Below are positions 56,008 to 58,519 of a stretch of 58,519 bases of DNA, in pieces. The stretch comes from Streptomyces aurantiogriseus (GTDB taxonomy: Bacteria; Actinomycetota; Actinomycetes; Streptomycetales; Streptomycetaceae). The position numbers and the translations under genes were made by a program. The stretch covers positions 1 to 58,519 of the forward strand of contig NZ_BMSX01000040.1 of the NCBI RefSeq assembly GCF_014649375.1, read 5' to 3'. How positions within the stretch are numbered: the first letter of the stretch is position 1; every line of letters starts with the position of its first letter. Under the pieces are notes generated by a model. It saw only the letters and a program-made list of their open reading frames with translations, was not told the origin of the DNA and did not search any database.

Positions 56008-57093
56008 ATGACAGAGGTACTGCTCGCCGTGGGCACGCGCAAAGGACTGTTCATCGGGCGCAGGCGCACAGGCGCATGGGAATTCGACGAATCCCCCTAC
56101 TTCAACGCACAGGCGATCTACTCGGTCGCCATCGACACCCGCGGCGACCGCCCGCGGCTCCTCGCCGGCGGCGACAGCGCCCACTGGGGCCCGTCGGTGT
56201 TCCACTCCGACGACCTCGGCCGGACCTGGACCGAACCGGCCCGGCCGGCCGTCAAGTTCCCCCAGGACACGGGGGCTTCGCTGGAGCGGGTGTGGCAGCT
56301 GCACCCGGCGGCCGCAGAGCCGGACGTGGTGTACGCGGGCACGGAACCGGCCGCGCTGTACCGCTCCGAGGACCGCGGGGAGAGCTTCGAGCTGGTCCGC
56401 CCGCTGTGGGAGCACCCCACGCGCGCGCAGTGGGTGCCGGGCGGCGGCGGTGAGGGCCTGCACACCGTGCTCACCGACACGCGCGACGCGCGGGCGGTGA
56501 CGGTGGCCGTGTCGACGGCCGGCGTGTTCCGCACCACCGACGGCGGCGCGAGCTGGGCGCCGTCCAACTCCGGTGTCTCCGCGGTGTTCCTGCCGGATCC
56601 GAACCCCGAGTTCGGCCAGTGCGTGCACAAGGTCGCACGGGACGCGGCCAACCCGGACCGCCTCTACCTGCAGAACCACTGGGGTGTGTACCGCAGCGAC
56701 GACGCCGGCGCGCACTGGACGGACATCGGCGAGGGCCTGCCCTCCACCTTCGGCTTCGCCGCCGCCACCCACCCCCGCCGCGGCGACACGGCGTACGTCT
56801 TCCCCATCAACGCCGACGCGGACCGGGTGCCCGCCGACCACCGCTGCCGGGTCTTCCGGACGGCGGACGCGGGCAAGAGCTGGGAGCCGCTCGCGGCGGG
56901 CCTGCCGCAGGAGGCCCACTACGGCACGGTCCTGCGCGACGCGCTCTGTACGGACGACGCGGACCCGGCGGGCGTGTACTTCGGCAACCGCAACGGCGAG
57001 TTGTTCGCCTCGGCCGACGACGGCGACAGCTGGCGGCAGTTGGCCGCGCATCTGCCCGACGTGCTGTGTGTGCGTGCCGCGGTGATCGGATGA
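56008..57093 (+). CDS. BNR/sialidase-like beta-propeller protein
   Basis: A 361-residue protein with repeated Asp-box (SxDxGxxW) motifs: HSDDLGRTWTEP, RSEDRGESFELV, TTDGGASWAPS, SDDAGAHWTDI, TADAGKSWEPL and SADDGDSWRQL. They mark the turns of a six- or seven-bladed propeller. Without the Arg triad of true sialidases being identifiable, enzymatic sialidase activity is doubtful; many bacterial proteins of this form are unassigned (VPS10/photosystem-stability-like). No signal peptide. The ATG at 56008 (MTEVLLAVGTRKGLF) follows GGAGG. The neighbouring truncated ung gene starts 76 bp downstream. Confidence 0.85.
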   Translation: MTEVLLAVGTRKGLFIGRRRTGAWEFDESPYFNAQAIYSVAIDTRGDRPRLLAGGDSAHWGPSVFHSDDLGRTWTEPARPAVKFPQDTGASLERVWQLHPAAAEPDVVYAGTEPAALYRSEDRGESFELVRPLWEHPTRAQWVPGGGGEGLHTVLTDTRDARAVTVAVSTAGVFRTTDGGASWAPSNSGVSAVFLPDPNPEFGQCVHKVARDAANPDRLYLQNHWGVYRSDDAGAHWTDIGEGLPSTFGFAAATHPRRGDTAYVFPINADADRVPADHRCRVFRTADAGKSWEPLAAGLPQEAHYGTVLRDALCTDDADPAGVYFGNRNGELFASADDGDSWRQLAAHLPDVLCVRAAVIG

Positions 57094-57168
57094 GCCGGAC
57101 CGTCAACGGGGGGGGGCGGCCGTACGGCCTTGGCCACCGGTTGATCGCCGCTGCCCGTACGGCAGCAG

Positions 57169-57360
57169 GTGACGCCCGGCGCACCACAACCCTTGTATGA
57201 AATCGTCGAACCGGGCTGGGCGGAGGCCCTGGAACCCGTCGCCGGGCGGATCGCCGAGACGGGTGACTTCCTGCGCGCGGAGATCGCCGCGGGACGCACC
57301 CGTCTCCCCGCCGGACCGAACGTCCTGCGGGGCTGTCCAGTGATCGGTTCTGTCCCGTAA
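57169..57360 (+). pseudogene. ung: uracil-DNA glycosylase, N-terminal fragment
   Basis: The frame from GTG 57169 reads LYEIVEPGWAEALEPVAGRI, then AETGDFLRAEIAAGRTRLPA and GPNVLR, which matches, from memory, the first 55 or so residues of actinobacterial family-1 uracil-DNA glycosylase. In the intact enzyme the next part leads to the water-activating GQDPYP motif. Here the homology stops at about 57330 and the frame closes at a TAA at 57358-57360 after ten unrelated residues. The catalytic region is absent, so the fragment cannot be active. The break coincides with repeated CTGTCC-type sequence, suggesting a recombination or insertion boundary. Confidence 0.7.
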
Positions 57361-57383
57361 TGGCTCGGGGAAGCCTCCCCGAG
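57331..57383. other. junction sequence downstream of the ung fragment
   Basis: Two related runs, GGCTGTCCAGTGATCGG (57331-57347) and TTCTGTCCCGTAATGGC (57348-57364), are followed by a hairpin, CTCGGGGA (57364-57371) with TCCCCGAG (57376-57383). CTGTCCCGTAAT resembles the terminal repeats of some streptomycete IS elements (recalled). No transposase follows, so at most an IS end or scar remains. Confidence 0.4.
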
Positions 57384-57451
57384 AACCACCCGCACCTTTG
57401 CGCGCGTCTTGATCTACGGTGCCATCAGTCACCTACGACGGAGGAGGGGCC

Positions 57452-57874
57452 GTGGGGCAGGCAAGGACGGCGCTCGCCGAGCGGATCGCGGAGCGGAGAG
57501 CGGGTGTTGGGGATCCTCGGGCGCTGGTCGGTGAGATGCGGCGTTCGGTCCTTCTGGTGCCGGTGGCTGACGGGGGTCTGTGGTCGGTGCGTTCGGGCGG
57601 GGTGCGGTGGGTCTGCGGGTTCACCGACGAGGCCGCGCTGGCCCGGTTCGCGCTGCACCACGGTTCCAGTGATCAGCCCATGGAGTATGCGGCGTTGCTG
57701 GGTGCGCGCGTCGTCGACGAGGTCGTTCCGGCTTTGGGCGAGCCTGCCGGGCTGGCCGTGGACATCGCCACGGAGGATGGGTCGATGTTCTTCCCGCCGG
57801 CCGCCGGCATCGTTCCGGACGCGGTCGCGGTCGACGCCGGCCGGGCGGGAGAGGGGGATGGTCATGGGCGGTGA
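57452..57874 (+). CDS. SseB N-terminal domain-like protein
   Basis: A 140-residue protein. RRSVLLVPVADGGLWSVRSG, then VRWVCGFTDEAALARFALHH resembles the SseB N-terminal domain common beside ESX/type VII-like and toxin loci in Streptomyces. The C-terminal part (DIATEDGSMFFPPAAGIVPD) is also typical. The GTG at 57452 follows GGAGGAGG. The stop overlaps the start of the next gene, so the two form an operon. Possible chaperone or immunity-like partner of the downstream protein; this is inference from position. Confidence 0.65.
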   Translation: MGQARTALAERIAERRAGVGDPRALVGEMRRSVLLVPVADGGLWSVRSGGVRWVCGFTDEAALARFALHHGSSDQPMEYAALLGARVVDEVVPALGEPAGLAVDIATEDGSMFFPPAAGIVPDAVAVDAGRAGEGDGHGR

Positions 57875-58519
57875 CGGGCAGGATCTGCGGCTGGGCAAGG
57901 CGGCCGTCGCGAAGTTCACGCAGGGCGTGGGTGCGACCATCGACCAGCTCGGTGAACTCGGTGGTGCCACCGGTTCGGTGATGGGCAAGGGCTTTTCGGA
58001 GCTGGCGATGACCGGGATGGAGGCCGGGCATCACGGTCTCTCGGTCGATTTCGAGGACTTCTGTGAGCGCTGGGAGTGGGGGGTGCGCGCGTTGGTGAGC
58101 GATGCCAGTGCGATCGCGAATCTGCTCGGTCTGGCGGCGGGCACCCAGTGGGAGCACGACCAGTACGTGGCGGGCTCGCTGAAGGTGGGCGTCAACGCCC
58201 TGTTCGGCGGTAACCCGCACGCCAGCGAGGAGGAGATCGCCCGGCAGGACTGGGGCGATGTGTTCACGCCGGACGCCCTGGATCCGGACTGGAGTGCGGA
58301 GTCGTTCGACAAGGCCGGTCAGGACATCGAGCAGACCTGGAAGGACACCGGCCGCACCGTTCTGACCGAGGGTCAGGGCGGGCAGCGGTCGGAGGTGCTC
58401 AACGACGCGTTGGGTATCTCCGACGAGCAGTGGAACCAGGCGCTGGACGACACCTTCGGCCCGTCGCCCGAGGAGCGCGCGCAGCAGGCGCAGCGGCAGG
58501 GTGAGTCCGGGGGGAACTG
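57864..58519 (+). CDS. large ESX/polymorphic-toxin-type protein, N-terminal part (runs off the window)
   Basis: 218 complete codons are visible with no stop. The N-terminus (DLRLGKAAVAKFTQGVGATI, then DQLGELGGATGSVMGKGFSE) is a helical WXG/LXG-like region with no signal peptide. Later parts (EDFCERWEWGVRALVSDASA; FTPDALDPDWSAESFDKAGQ) are acidic, Gln-rich and Trp-containing, as in the N-terminal parts of type VII-exported toxins. The toxin or C-terminal domain would lie beyond 58519. The ATG at 57864 overlaps the SseB-like gene by 11 bp; ATG 57858 is an alternative. Identity is tentative. Confidence 0.5.
   Translation, partial: MGGDGQDLRLGKAAVAKFTQGVGATIDQLGELGGATGSVMGKGFSELAMTGMEAGHHGLSVDFEDFCERWEWGVRALVSDASAIANLLGLAAGTQWEHDQYVAGSLKVGVNALFGGNPHASEEEIARQDWGDVFTPDALDPDWSAESFDKAGQDIEQTWKDTGRTVLTEGQGGQRSEVLNDALGISDEQWNQALDDTFGPSPEERAQQAQRQGESGGN

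Noticed and set aside
57331..57383. Complete insertion sequence
   Set aside because: Only IS-end-like runs and a hairpin are present; no transposase or second terminal repeat is seen in the remaining sequence.
1..58519. tRNA, rRNA, riboswitch and replication-origin signals
   Set aside because: I looked for cloverleaf-like and conserved rRNA stretches, known riboswitch cores and DnaA-box clusters by eye and found none; a covariance-model search would be decisive.

Overview
The window reads as a stretch of Streptomyces (or very close relative) chromosome. G+C is very high, GTG and TTG starts are common, convergent neighbours often overlap by a few bases, and the gene families are streptomycete ones: mycothiol-type isomerase, deazaflavin-type reductase, DUF6421, DUF5134, PaaX, CBM2-tailed secreted esterase, Rv1733c-like membrane protein. 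A single TTA (bldA) codon was noticed. No rRNA, tRNA, CRISPR array or intact transposase was seen. Function names rest on motifs and recalled family resemblance, since no database search was possible.

Layout. 1-5.4 kb: 3' end of an alpha/beta hydrolase, an N-terminally truncated maleylpyruvate-isomerase-like remnant, a MarR regulator divergent from a DHA2-type MFS exporter with a palindromic operator between them, and a LuxR/NarL-type two-component pair. 5.7-14.4 kb: secreted TAP-like peptidase, TetR regulator with operators in front of a deazaflavin-type oxidoreductase, geranylgeranyl-reductase-family flavoprotein, M20 peptidase, MBL hydrolase, kinase-like protein and an ATPase-NUDIX fusion. 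14.6-20 kb: small secreted protein, ROK kinase divergent from a LacI regulator, a GSN-motif protein, VOC protein, and an HpcH/HpaI-like lyase with its own operator. 20-25.6 kb: exported EEP phosphatase/nuclease (TTA codon), etfBA, then a sulfur/redox group: flavin reductase preceded by a 26-residue Cys-containing leader peptide, membrane thioredoxin, and DUF4395 protein. An acylglycerolphosphate acyltransferase follows. 25.9-30.8 kb: transglutaminase-like protein, a DUF6421-SDR-threonine aldolase operon, and a GDPD. 30.8-37.5 kb: GNAT, two VOC proteins and a FUSC exporter-MarR-glycosidase operon. 37.7-45.7 kb: DUF5134, M56 peptidase, PAP2, HAD, TetR, LVIVD protein, DUF305 lipoprotein and an FprA-like reductase. 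45.7-51.6 kb: NCS2 nucleobase permease behind a seven-copy 17-18 bp tandem array, DUF2087 regulator, and a plant-polysaccharide cluster (CE1 esterase-CBM2, pectate lyases PL1 and PL3) around a regulatory region holding LacI-type sites. 51.6-58.5 kb: PaaX divergent from an AidB-like acyl-CoA dehydrogenase, a HEAT-repeat pseudogene broken by a 14-bp duplication, Rv1733c-like protein, BNR-repeat protein, a truncated ung copy, and the start of an SseB / ESX-like toxin-type locus running off the edge.

The most interesting items are the Cys leader peptide in front of the flavin reductase, the tandem array in front of the NCS2 permease, the uncharacterised DUF6421 operon with an HDRTHSHGD motif, the FUSC-MarR-glycosidase operon with a 15-bp perfect inverted repeat, and the decayed genes at both ends of the window (isomerase, HEAT, ung), the last marking a likely recombination boundary.
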